Part shown: positions 54,729-64,000 of the stretch, in pieces
Layout of the letters: the number at the start of each line of letters is the position of its first letter
How positions within the stretch are numbered: position 1 is the stretch's first letter
Assembly (NCBI GenBank): GCA_028673005.1
Contig: CM054116.1
Location: 78,752,572-78,816,571 of the forward strand
Direction: 5' to 3'
Source of the DNA: Tanypteryx hageni
Lineage: Eukaryota; Arthropoda; Insecta; Odonata; Petaluridae
DNA: 64,000 nt
Program-made: the position numbers and the translations under genes
Notes under the pieces: generated by a model
The model's database searches: none
Told to the model about the DNA's origin: nothing
Seen by the model: the letters and a program-made list of their open reading frames with translations, nothing else

Positions 54729-55997
54729 TTCCTGTTTTTTTCTCCCCTCCTAGGGTAGGTAAGAAGATGCACTATGGGTAGGAGAGATGGCCTATGGGAA
54801 TGTACATGTTGGTAAACCAAAAAGCAAGACCCACTTAAGATACCACAATTTTTTATATTTCATATTTATTACAAAAGTATTGACATCAGCGTAAGTAATA
54901 AGTTCAAGAAGTGTAAAAATTAGAGGTAACTTTTAAAAGTTAATTGTTACCAGTGTGGACCAACACAGCTCCCCCAAAGTTCAGAAAATACACAAAAATG
55001 AACAATAATTCAAATTAATAAGACAGCAAGAATGTACAAGACATTGAAAAGTAGTGTTCTCTGGAAAACAAAATAATGAGAATGAGATATAGTGAATATT
55101 GTTTACAAAAATTGGAAGGTTCAAAGAGAAAACATAACAAACTTAAGCAATAAAATGAACTTATCTTACTTATTTTTTATTTTCTCTTTTCTCTTTTATC
55201 AAACAAAGCACACATGTCAGGGTAGATAAAACAGGTATTGTGTAACTATCTGCCACACACTTTACACCAGATCCAGTCTGATGTAGACTGACATGAGCTC
55301 AAGGCACTCAACACATTCATCTATGTTGTAGTCTTCAGATTGATCATCAGACAGGAGTATTGGTTCTTCATCATCTTCTGACGATGATGACTGAAAATCC
55401 AAATCTTGTCTTGACCTCTTTCCCCACTTAACAGTTTTCTTAGATGATCCATTTTGTATGTTTTTATTGATTTTCTTCTGTTTTACTTTTTCAGCATCTT
55501 TTTCTTATGTTTTAAGCATTCCCGTAACTCCGGCAGCAATTTTCTTTCTTCTTGCTTTTGTCATCATTCTTCTGTGCTTGGATACTATTTTTCTCCTTCT
55601 TTTCTGCAATGTACACTGAATCGGTAATGTTAGCAGCAGATTGTTTCTGCAAGAAGATACTTTTTATTTGATTATAATAATAATAATGTTTATTGGCCCC
55701 TGGACTAGCATACACAAGTATAGGACAGGTCATTAAATATAATACAGACAAAAGAAAAAAAAATTGTATAAAAAGTACAAAATAAAAACCCATTTATCAA
55801 AAAATGGAGTTGATAAGAAGTTTGTCTAATAGTATTACGCTGATGTCAATACTTTTGTAATAAATATGAAATATAAAAAATTGTGGTATCTTAAGTGGAT
55901 CTTGCTTTTTGGTTTACCAACATGTACATTCCCATAGGCCATTTCTCCTACCCATAGTGCATCTTCTTACCTACCCTAGGAGGGGAGAAAAAACAGG
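54729..55997. mobile_element. Element with 165-bp inverted ends
   Basis: 54729-54894 and 55834-55997 are inverted copies at very high identity (shared TAGGGTAGGTAAGAAGATGC, TTGACATCAGCGTAA). The middle holds a transposase tail relic on the minus strand. Confidence 0.8.
55205..55560 (-). pseudogene. Transposase tail with PHD-like Cys cluster
   Basis: The minus strand reads QDLDFQSSSSEDDEEPILLS, DECVECLE, then in a second frame DWIWCKVCGR-LHNTC and DMCALFDK. Acidic serine stretch plus CxxC...WCxxC...HxxC is the C-terminal layout of several pogo/jerky-type transposases. Confidence 0.55.
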
Positions 55998-56166
55998 AGA
56001 GAGTATGATTAAAGACGGGTTAGAAGGAAAACTAGATGGAAAAAGGGAAAGAGGTAGGAAAAAGCTTCAGCTTATAGACGATTTGAAAGAAAAAGAGAGT
56101 TATCAAGATATGAAGAGGACAGCAGAAAATAGGAGTATATGGAGAACCAGGTTTAACCATGAATAA
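55998..56166 (+). pseudogene. LINE ORF2 3'-terminal fragment
   Basis: Frame LEGKLDGKRERGRKKLQLID and DMKRTAENRSIWRTRF. The KR-RGR ... A-x-R-x-x-WR ending is typical of several LINE ORF2 C-termini. Confidence 0.65.
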
Positions 56167-56619
56167 TCACGGACCTGTCTATGGACAGACTACATGTGAG
56201 GAACTATAACGTGACCAATAGCGTCAAATTAAGACTAATCAGTTTCCTTGTAATTTTTTCACCTCGTTATTTTTTCTATGTATTGGAAATTATAGTGCTT
56301 CAACATAAGAATCTGATTTGAAGAGGCTATTTCTGCAGATATATTGAATTAAAAAAATAAAGGATCGAGAGAATATAAAAAATTTCTTAAGCGCAAAACG
56401 AAATTCTATGAATTCTCGTATTAAAACAAAAATACGAAAGAAGCAAATATATATTTTATGGACCCTAGCCATTAACGAAATTTTTTTTTATAAAGTTTTT
56501 TTACAGTTTCTTTTACACTGGAGTATCAATACATTATTCATCATCTGATAAAGCATAGGTAAAATAACTCACTCTTCATCTTCTGATGCTTTGACGATGA
56601 ATTCCCCGCTCAAGTGAAA

Positions 56620-56756
56620 ACGCATGCTTTCGCCATCTCATAGATGGTAGATAAACTACTTTTTACTCAGTTTATCTGTTCTCTAAGAGATGGCGTGCGT
56701 ATGCACTTTAACGCTTGAACTCACTAACTTCTATGAGATGGCAGGCGAATGGACTT
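56620..56756. repeat. Three copies of a GAGATGGC motif
   Basis: CTATGAGATGGC (minus, about 56630), CTAAGAGATGGC (plus, about 56684) and CTATGAGATGGC (plus, about 56732), each followed by a GCG-like block. GATGGC resembles the core of YY1/Pho sites. Confidence 0.4.
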
Positions 56757-58606
56757 TTGCATCGGTCTGAAAGAATTTACCACTATTACAAAAGACGTTG
56801 CGTTTTTTTTTACAAACGTGGGTACTCTAGTTATAAAATATTAATTCGAGGAAAATTAATCCGTAAAAAAACAATTTTTATATATAGGTTATAAAATATA
56901 GACGTAATAAATAAACCTATCATTAATAAGGTGGATGTGTAGATTTTTATCTCCGACAGTCCTTATTAAAATAATTGTTCTTTACAAAGAAATAAGTTTA
57001 ACTACTTAAGTGGAGCCAAACAAACATGTAATTACGGAAATTTGGATAAATTATTCCCCTTTAATTTGCGTTAATGGGCGAAGAAATAGTTTCCTTTTAT
57101 CTATTGCACTTGCTAAGGAATCAATGGGATAAGTTTTATAGTTATCTATTCTAAATCAGAATGATAACTCGTTTGCAGTTTAAACTTTTAATTACTTCAT
57201 GTCTGACAAAAATGAGAAAATTAAGATGCCTCTACTATGCATAATAAAATATCAAATATTTTGAGAAATGAATTCTATAGGAAACCACGTAAAATAGGGT
57301 AGCCAGAAACATATATAGTTTTGAGAAAACTAGACACCGCCCCTCTTAACGCTTTGCGTGATAAAGACGCCGGTGACTATAGAATTTTAAAAGTAGTTTA
57401 TAAAATTGAATGACTGTAATCAGATGTAAAGCAAGTACACGAACATTCAATATTTTATAAAAACTACTGCACAGATCTGTACGGGGCATCGGGAAAAGAG
57501 AATGATTTATCGGAAAACTACGCATAAAGAGGACATTTTCCGATACAAAAAGCCGGCGGCATAAGTGGAGCTCCACTTATTTTTTTAGTGAAACAAAATG
57601 TTCATTGGCAATTAAAATTGACTACAAATATTTGTACTTGCTAACCAATAAGGAATAAGTCACTACTGAGTTTGAAATCTATCATTGTATGCAGACAGCT
57701 TATCACTTGTTGAAATATATACTGCTATCCAACGCTCCCAGCAAAGCATTTTCACTTATAAACTAAGCATAATTTAAAAAATGATAAAAATAATTCCAGC
57801 ACAATTTCTTGGCCATTACTGTACTACGCAAATCCGGCAAGCGATATAAAGGTGTGTGGGTTGACTTTCGGTTGCGTCATTTCAGGGGCAGCAAAAAGCC
57901 CTGAAATCAATATTACTACAGCCAGCGCGCGCATATTTGCTACCATTTTGACTCTGTGTCGTCTGTAAAGGAAAACTATTGTCTTTGTTCAAACCGTTAT
58001 GCTAGTTATCAAGAAGCTTTGGGTTGGATGAGTCTATTCTTTTTCCGTATTCCGCGTATTCCGTTGTTATTTGCGCTATGTCCACCTTTCCAGATAGGTT
58101 ATCTTAAGGTGTGCGACTTACTGTCCCAGATATTGGTGCCTATCTTATATAAGATAGTTAACATTACTCTAGATGCGCCCAATAACAATCAACTTATTAA
58201 TATGTGCATCAACCTGAGGAAGATTTATATTTTCTAATATCTTAATTATTAAAAATCCGAGATGTAAGTAAATGTCAAACTCATTTTTTTTAATTAATAC
58301 ATATTACTTTTGTTATTTTTCAAGTATATTCATTAAAATTATTTTACGATTATATTTTCGTTTTAATTTTCATGCGGATATCATAAACTAAGTGGAATTT
58401 TTTATTAATATATTCGTGACATATGTTTAGGTGTTTACTTATTCATTTGAATAACAACACATATAATAGTTATTTGTAAAATCTAGTGACATATAGCAAA
58501 GCCTTTGTGATGTATTACATTGGTTTATTCTATTATATAATTATTGTATATTCATTACCAAGATCAATAATTTTCTCAACTTTCCAGCTGCCAGTAATAA
58601 TCCATC
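56757..58606. other. Putative VPS13 promoter and 5' UTR region
   Basis: No coding gene supported. 57830-57960 is richer in GC than its surroundings. A donor-like AT|GTAAGT at 58264 and an acceptor-like TTTCCAG ending at 58587 could frame a 5' UTR intron ahead of the VPS13 start. A 20-bp perfect palindrome lies at 57561-57580. Confidence 0.4.
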
Positions 58607-58747
58607 ATGTTTGAGGGAGTTTTTGCTAGGTATTTGAACCGCTACCTTGGAAAGTACATTCAAGATCTTGATACAGAAAATCTCAATGTTGGAATATTTA
58701 AGGGAGTTGTACTTTTGAGAGATCTGAAGTTCAAACCAGAAGCCTTG
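58607..58747 (+). CDS. VPS13 coding exon 1
   Basis: Residues 1-47, phase 0 end, donor GTAAGT. The ATG is the first in frame and aligns with the family start M-x-E-x-V. Confidence 0.9.
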
Positions 58748-61700
58748 GTAAGTTGTAATATCTTTATACTATATTCAGTTATGCTTTCCATGACTTTGTC
58801 CAAAAAGTTACAAAGGAAAGGGTGGGTTATCTCCTGCACCCCATATTTATTTAGATGTAGTGACACAAAAATGTGACAAATTTGAACAAAGACATTAATA
58901 AATAATTTTTCCTAGCTTCATGACATATTATTAGTTGAAAAAGTATTAAAACAATGGCATTTTTAGAAATATAAATTAAAATATGAATCTTTCTTGTAAT
59001 GTAGACAAAACATTTTTTCTCTTATTTCCTGTGTAATACACAAATTACTTTTTCACAAACAGAGCAAGATATTTTTGACTTCCTATCCTTATTTTGGACC
59101 ATTTATTCTTAAGGAAATTAGAGTCCTTCAGCATTTCAGGATTATTTTTAGTTGTAAACAAATCCATAGCAGCCTTGATTGATGAATGAATGTTTATGCT
59201 GCTTTTATTTCCAACTAAAACATAAGGTTCAGCTAGTTTGTAAGCTAAATGGCGAAGAAAAGTTCTGTGCCGACTTGTCATTTTTTTCCTAATCAGGGTG
59301 TTTTGTTGTCCAAATGATAAAGGTATTTCAGTCAATCAATCAATCAATTTTATTCATTCCATTGGTCTACATGAGCAAACGTGGAAAAGTCACAAAGAGT
59401 ATGGAGAGATGAGAATCATACATTAAATTACATATCCATTATACAATAACAATAGCAGATAAAATTAAATACATATATAACATCACTAAAATTACATTAG
59501 ATTTCCAGATACTCACAGACACTGTAGAATGTCTTACTCAATAGAAATTGTTTAAGGTTTTTTGAAAATTGACCTATCAGAGATATTTTCTTCATCTCTG
59601 GTGGAAGATCGATTGATTAATAAATTATGAAGGCATGAGTACAAAATTTTGAGAAATGCAATGGTAGCACACAGAGCTGGATTGAGATATGAGGGACCTA
59701 AGGCTAATTGTGTAGTAAGGGGTAACAGCTACCATAACTCATCTCCAACTTTAATATGGTATGTGGTGCCTAAAAAGATGAGGACCTAAGGCTATAGTCT
59801 TATTAGTCTATTGGTTAATCTAGCCCTGGTAGTAAATTATTCAGACTTATATACAAAATTAAAATAACTAAGGGAAGATTATCTACTCACCCATAAATTA
59901 GATATGAAACAAATTTTTAGCTGGATGGATGAGAAATACTGTTGGAGTTACCGTATTTACCCGAATCTAAGACCCCCCTTTTAGCAGTCTGTCATAGCAG
60001 AAAAAAGATTTTAATGATCTAATTTCTCACTGACTGTATTTGGTGTATATTTCAACTACACGTATTCAGTATAGGTATAATAGTTCGTTCATTAATTGAA
60101 ATTGTTTGTTACACATTGTATCAACTGTTGAAAAGCATTATTAAGCTCAACATATGGTTAAAGTCAAACTGACAAACTCTGCCTCACCGGTAGTCACAAA
60201 AAGGTTGGAAATGCCATAGGCACATTTCTGATACAAAGCAGTCATCATTGAATAACCAGTGGTAGATTTTATAATTAGATTAGAATTATAACGATACCTT
60301 CTTTGCAGCAGAAATGTGTATCTGGCATTCCCAAACTTTTTATGTCTATTGGGGAATGTAGAGTAAGCTAATGCCGGCACTGGGATTCCCTCCTCCCTTA
60401 CGTGCGTGTTTGTTGTGGAAGAAATTATGGCTATAATTATCTAAGTGGTTGATTAGTCATAAATACAAACTAATAACAATCATAGTTTGTTAATAGCAAC
60501 TTACCTTATTATATCTTGCTTCTTTTTACCATTCCCATTCTTTTCTCCCTTTTCCTTTCTCTTCCTTGATTCTTGTCCTGTATATTTCAATGTTATAATG
60601 TATAGCTTGCCTGCTTTAATCCTTTTAGTGCCATGGGCCGATATATCGGCTTTTGCTTCTCGGGCGAAGAGTGCCACGGCTGATATATCGGCTCTGGCAT
60701 AGACTGAAACTGAACTGGTAATAACTCATCATAGTCACTACACGCCCCACAAGCACATTAGTATAGATGAAATACTAGTCAGAACCAAAGGCCACATGCA
60801 ATTATTCCAATATTTTTCCTTGTTAATCATCACTGTATTAATTTTTGTATTCGAAATTTATGGCTGGAGAGGTTGATTGAAAAATGTGTAGTTAATATTA
60901 TTTTTTGTATTGCATGTGATTTCTTCTTATGATTTTCTAGAGTAATATAGGCATTATAATTTTTAAGTTCTAATAGTGTATATTGCATATGAGATGAAAA
61001 TTATTTGTGATAAACTTTTTTATTTATTTTTTGCAATGTGATATGCAATAACTTTTTATTGTTATAAAATAATTTAATATTTCATTTAAATAAAAATTAT
61101 TTAATTATGGAGAATGTTCTATTTTTTACAATTTCTGAAAAAATTAGCTTATTATCTTAAGAAATAATATCATTGTGATAGTATTCCTAAGGTAATACAA
61201 AATTCACAAATTGCCAGTGGCATTTCTGGCTACACCCACCGAAATTTTCATGGCACTAAGAGGGTTAAGGTGGCAGTTGGAGATGCATGAGAGGGGAAGG
61301 GAAGGAATGGGAAGGAGAAGCTTGTAGGGGAAGTTGACGTCAGAGCCTATGCTCAGTAAAATAATTTTGGTTCACATGAGTTCAAGTTCACGCATCAAAT
61401 GCCCACACCTAAACACCACCTCCCCTATAGATGGTCCCGCCTTGAGGATGGGCTCGTCCTACCGTAAATGTGCCTACTGTGCACTGCCAAGTTAAAGCAT
61501 TTAGCTTTATGATGTAATAGGATACTTAAGGTGTTTGGAAAATAACACGATTGTAAACATAAATGAAATTTGCAACTGGACATACAGTTATCACAATAAA
61601 GCAAGATGACTTTAGTTCTTAACTTTGATATAATGCAACCTAGTTGCTAAAACTCATGTTTGGCTCACTTTTTGCTTGTTTTTTATAACCATGATTTACA

Positions 61701-63212
61701 CATGTAATAATAAGTACTTGTAACTTGTGTATTTCTTGCTCACTTCAGTTTAATTTTCTGTATACATATCACTCTATGTATTTCCAAGGATTTTAGTTTG
61801 ATAAAAATATATGTAGGATAATCCTAAAATAATCATATTTTTTTTACCTTTTTTGCATTTTCAGATTCTGCAAAGAATGTTTTTAAATTGGAAATTTGTG
61901 TTTTGTGAAAATCATGGTTTTTGTTTCTTTGTGATGTAAAGGCAAATTTAAATGCTGTTATTTCAGAGAGTAAGAATGTTAATCGAGAGAATAAAGCTTA
62001 AGTTTTTCAAGAGTGTCTATCGATATCATCAACATTATGTACTTTTAATTTCTATTGTTTATTTTCATTTCAGTATGAACTGGACTTGCCAATTGAAGTG
62101 AAAGTAGGAACAATAGGAAAAGTTAGCTTAGATATACCATGGAATAACCTGTGCAACAAATCCGTTAAAGTGGAAATTGAGGTAAGTGCATTCAAATTAT
62201 TAAATCATGTTACTGGAGTAGTTCAATGGTGATTCTCCAATGGATAGGACACATGTTATTCAAACGTAATTTTTTAAATTTACTTAATTTAATCAGTTTT
62301 TTAAAATGCAAATTTTAAAGCTAAGCTTTTAGGACCTAATTTTAAAATTTCTGTAAATTTAATATATCAGGAATAGATTTGATGTTATGAGATGTAATAA
62401 AACAACTGTCACTTCCATACGATTTATTAAAACGACTGGTTTCGCTACAATCGTAGCATCTTCAGATGAATGAAGATGATGAAAGAAGATTATACGATCT
62501 TAGCAAAACTGGTTGTTTTAATAAATTGTGTGGAAGTGACATGGTTGTTTTATTACATCTCATAATGAGAAAATTCTACAAGGATGAGCCTGACTTTATT
62601 AATGAGATTTGATGTTCTTATGTGAATTATTATTCTTGGAAACATAGCTGAAAATTTTTGTATATGTCACAGGATGTCTTCCTTATTGCTGGTCCTATTG
62701 CTGAAAGGGAATTTGATCCTCAAAAAGAAAAGAGGCTAAATAGAGCTGCCAAAAGGAAGAAACTAGCTGATCTTGAGGCTGAAAGTTTTTTTGGGAAAGG
62801 TATACTAAGACATATCTTAATGTTTGATAAATATGAAGATTTTAAAGAATTAAGATACATAATGCTTTATGGTTATTTGCGGTTATAGACTTTCCTTAAA
62901 AAAACTTGTGAGAAGTTGATTGTGTTTGAAGAATATTTTAGCAATCCAGAATTACTAATCTATTATTCCAAAATTTTTATAACTGATTGTTCATCAAACA
63001 TCATGGTGTAAATTGTTCATTACGTCATTTACATTTTCAGGACCTCCCGAATCCCAAAATTTTTTTGAAAACTTGATGACAACTATTATCAACAACCTTC
63101 AAATTTTTATCCGTAATGTTCATATCAGATATGAAGATACTATATCTAGTCCAGGATGTCCCTTAGCATGTGGCTTATGCCTTCAAACAGCATCTGTGGA
63201 AACAACTAATAA
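58607..63212 (+). CDS. VPS13-family lipid transfer protein, first 4 coding exons
   Basis: VPS13 proteins are rod-shaped bridges that move bulk lipid between membranes at contact sites; the visible part is the N-terminal chorein segment that sits at the donor membrane. Exons 58607-58747, 62074-62181, 62673-62799 and 63041-63212 have GT-AG borders and join in frame into about 182 residues. It opens MFEGVFARYLNRYLGKYI, then DTENLNVGIFKGVVLL, LPIEVKVGTIGKVSLDIPW, and NLQIFIRNVHIRYEDTI. The IPW and VHIRYED blocks and LNVGIFKG favour the VPS13A/C class over B and D, but this is by eye. The remaining about 3000 residues are off the right edge. Confidence 0.92.
59335..59640 (-). mobile_element. 5'-truncated LINE 3' end
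   Basis: The minus strand encodes LPPEMKKISLIGQFSKNLKQ and FYSVCEYLEI then stop, the usual LINE ORF2 C-terminus, followed by a UTR and a GATTGATTGATTGA tail. It lies in VPS13 intron 1. Confidence 0.7.
59951..59990 (+). repeat. Solo MITE terminus
   Basis: CCGTATTTACCCGAATCTAA matches the ends of the MITE at 9906; no partner end was found nearby. Confidence 0.45.
60345..60465 (+). repeat. SINE copy 4, partial
   Basis: Inverse in orientation to copies 1-3: GCTAATGCCGGCACTGGGAT, TCCCTCCTCCCTTACG and GGCTATAATTAT blocks. The tRNA-like head is not present. Confidence 0.65.
60620..61264. mobile_element. piggyBac-type MITE with TTAA duplication
   Basis: Ends TCCTTTTAGTGCCATG and inverted CCCTCTTAGTGCCATG between TTAA at 60616-60619 and 61265-61268. 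The left part holds two CGATATATCG palindromes. No transposase is present. Confidence 0.88.
61269..62073. other. VPS13 intron 1 segment, nothing recognised
   Basis: No exon or repeat family supported between the MITE and VPS13 coding exon 2. Confidence 0.4.
62074..62181 (+). CDS. VPS13 coding exon 2
   Basis: Residues 48-83, YELDLPIEVKVGTIGKVSL then DIPWNNLCNKSVKVEIE. Acceptor TTTCAG, donor GTAAGT. The preceding intron is 3.3 kb. Confidence 0.93.
62387..62575. repeat. Palindromic repeat with hammerhead-like motif
   Basis: Left arm GAGATGTAATAAAACAACTG and GTCACTTCCATACGATTTAT are repeated inverted at the right (ATAAATTGTGTGGAAGTGAC, GTTGTTTTATTACATCTC). The motif sits between the arms. It lies in VPS13 intron 2. 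Confidence 0.7.
62440..62465 (-). ncRNA. Hammerhead-like motif, intact core
   Basis: On the minus strand CTGAAGA, unpaired T, GCTAC-GATT-GTAGC hairpin, GAAAC, then a CAGTCG stretch that could form a minimal stem III with GTT next to it. Confidence 0.6.
62673..62799 (+). CDS. VPS13 coding exon 3
   Basis: Residues 84-126, DVFLIAGPIAEREFDPQKEK and a Lys/Arg-rich helix. Acceptor GTCACAG, donor GTATAC. Confidence 0.92.
63041..63212 (+). CDS. VPS13 coding exon 4
   Basis: Residues 126-183, FFENLMTTIINNLQIFIRN, VHIRYEDTI and CGLCLQTASVETTN. Donor GTATGT after AATAA. No further exon is recognisable up to 64000. Confidence 0.93.
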
Positions 63213-63497
63213 GTATGTCATCTATATATTATAGTAGAGATGTATAGAATAGAATTTATTTAAAAAGATATATGTGCATAGTTATTTTCTTTTTAATTTT
63301 AGGACATTCTGTTTGGCTGCAACAGTAATATTTTAATATCATCAAAATATCTTTATAAACATTTTTAGTGTGTTTTATATCATAAACGTGCTTATGTTTC
63401 CACTCTGTCAGTCTATGCAATCAATTTAATTAAAATAGCAAGTAAATGATAAGAGACATAAGACAAAGTCCACTTGGAGCTCTACTTTGTGGAAGGA

Positions 63498-63600
63498 TTC
63501 CATTTAAATGAAAAAAAGAAATGTAAATTTCCACTAAAAAGTTTTTAGATTATTAAACGTTTTAGTGGAAATTTACAAGTTTCTTTTTTCATTTAAAGAG
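63498..63600. repeat. 45-bp arm palindrome
   Basis: AAATGTAAATTTCCACTAAA and its inverse TTTTAGTGGAAATTTACAAG form long arms. The sequence is shared with the repeat at 24660-24800, here with the hammerhead-like part lost. Confidence 0.7.
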
Positions 63601-63742
63601 ACATAAGACTGAAATTTGCAGGGTGTATGTGATCTATGATACCATTTTTTGTGCTGCCAAAGAAGTTTTTTGGAGAAATCAGTGGGCGGTAGGGAGTGCC
63701 CTCAAAAATTTTCAAATTAAGACTGCAAAAGGTTAGAGCTAG

Positions 63743-64000
63743 AAAGTTAAAAATATCACTATTTGTGTGACCTTTATTGCAATATGTAACACTGCAAACG
63801 AGATACCACTTTGTTGCCTCTTTGAAAAGATTGATGGAAAAACATTTGGTCCAATGGCTTACCTTGGCTCGGTTGGGAAGAGTCTCTGGGATTGTGAAAC
63901 ACGTCCTGTGGTAGAATTCGATGCGATTGACTCAGATTTTCTGATTGAAAAATTTCCTGATGACCTCAGCACTGACCAGCTTTACCTTTTGAGGATGTGT
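63743..64000 (+). other. Open frame at right edge, unknown
   Basis: The frame is open for 86 codons to the window end: IPLCCLFEKIDGKTFGPMAY, PVVEFDAIDSDFLIEKFPDD, LSTDQLYLLRMC. It does not fit the next VPS13 exon and is richer in GC than the intron. It may be an unclassified mobile-element protein or an unrelated exon; no function is assigned. Confidence 0.35.

Noticed and set aside
57956..58237. 93-codon open frame upstream of VPS13
   Set aside because: No recognisable domain, no coding-like pattern; more likely part of the 5' UTR/promoter region.
59045..59335. 96-codon minus-strand frame beside a LINE 3' end
   Set aside because: No family resemblance, and it lies 3' of the LINE tail; not supported as a gene.
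63213..64000. VPS13 coding exon 5
   Set aside because: A TTTTAG acceptor near 63301 is followed by a short stretch without a good donor or family similarity.
1..64000. CRISPR array, operons, prokaryotic defence system or viral genome
   Set aside because: No regularly spaced repeats, no ribosome-binding-site-led gene clusters and no viral structural genes; all signals are of spliced animal genes and transposons.

Overview
The window is AT-rich animal nuclear DNA. It holds GT-AG spliced genes, long introns and many eukaryotic mobile elements: Penelope-like, jockey-type LINEs, mariner, Tigger/pogo, hAT, piggyBac, Helitron and tRNA-derived SINEs. Protein similarity and element mix suggest an arthropod, perhaps a chelicerate or a hemimetabolous insect; the species cannot be fixed by eye. 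There is no prokaryotic signature, no rRNA, no CRISPR array and no convincing functional tRNA gene.

Two conserved genes anchor the window. On the minus strand, positions 41174 down to 701 carry the first 25 coding exons of ASCC3, the large Ski2-like/Brr2-like helicase of the ASC-1 complex. The exons join in frame into 1405 residues: the N-terminal region, all of helicase cassette 1 with its Sec63 unit, and the P-loop of cassette 2. The rest lies beyond base 1. On the plus strand, 58607 to 63212 carries the first four coding exons of a VPS13-family bridge-like lipid transfer protein, which runs off the right edge. The two start codons face away from each other across about 17.4 kb of repeat-rich intergenic DNA.

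Layout. 1-41 kb: ASCC3 introns with Helitron-like elements (1.4, 11.1 and 12 kb), a degenerate mariner (4.3-5.6 kb), SINEs, MITEs with TA or 8-bp target duplications, LINE and pogo relics (15.5-18.8 kb), a nested MITE pair (20.7-22.8 kb), a Helitron helicase relic (29.7 kb), two Penelope-like elements (30.6-32.3 and 32.7-33.5 kb), and a LINE with a long open reverse transcriptase (37.6-39.3 kb). 41-58.6 kb: intergenic, with a decayed LINE (42.7-46.3 kb), a piggyBac split by a small insertion (46.4-47.85 kb), a LINE with an open reverse transcriptase (47.9-49.4 kb), a Tigger element carrying a Helitron helicase fragment (51.2-54.5 kb) and a long-TIR element (54.7-56.0 kb). 58.6-64 kb: VPS13 introns with a LINE 3' end, a SINE, a piggyBac-type MITE and palindromic repeats.

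The most notable non-coding signal is a hammerhead-like motif (CTGANGA, a short hairpin, then GAAA) at about ten places on both strands. It recurs in the terminal repeats of the Penelope-like elements and in related small repeats. Hammerhead ribozymes are known from Penelope-like terminal repeats, but the copies here share an extra base before stem II, so activity is not certain.
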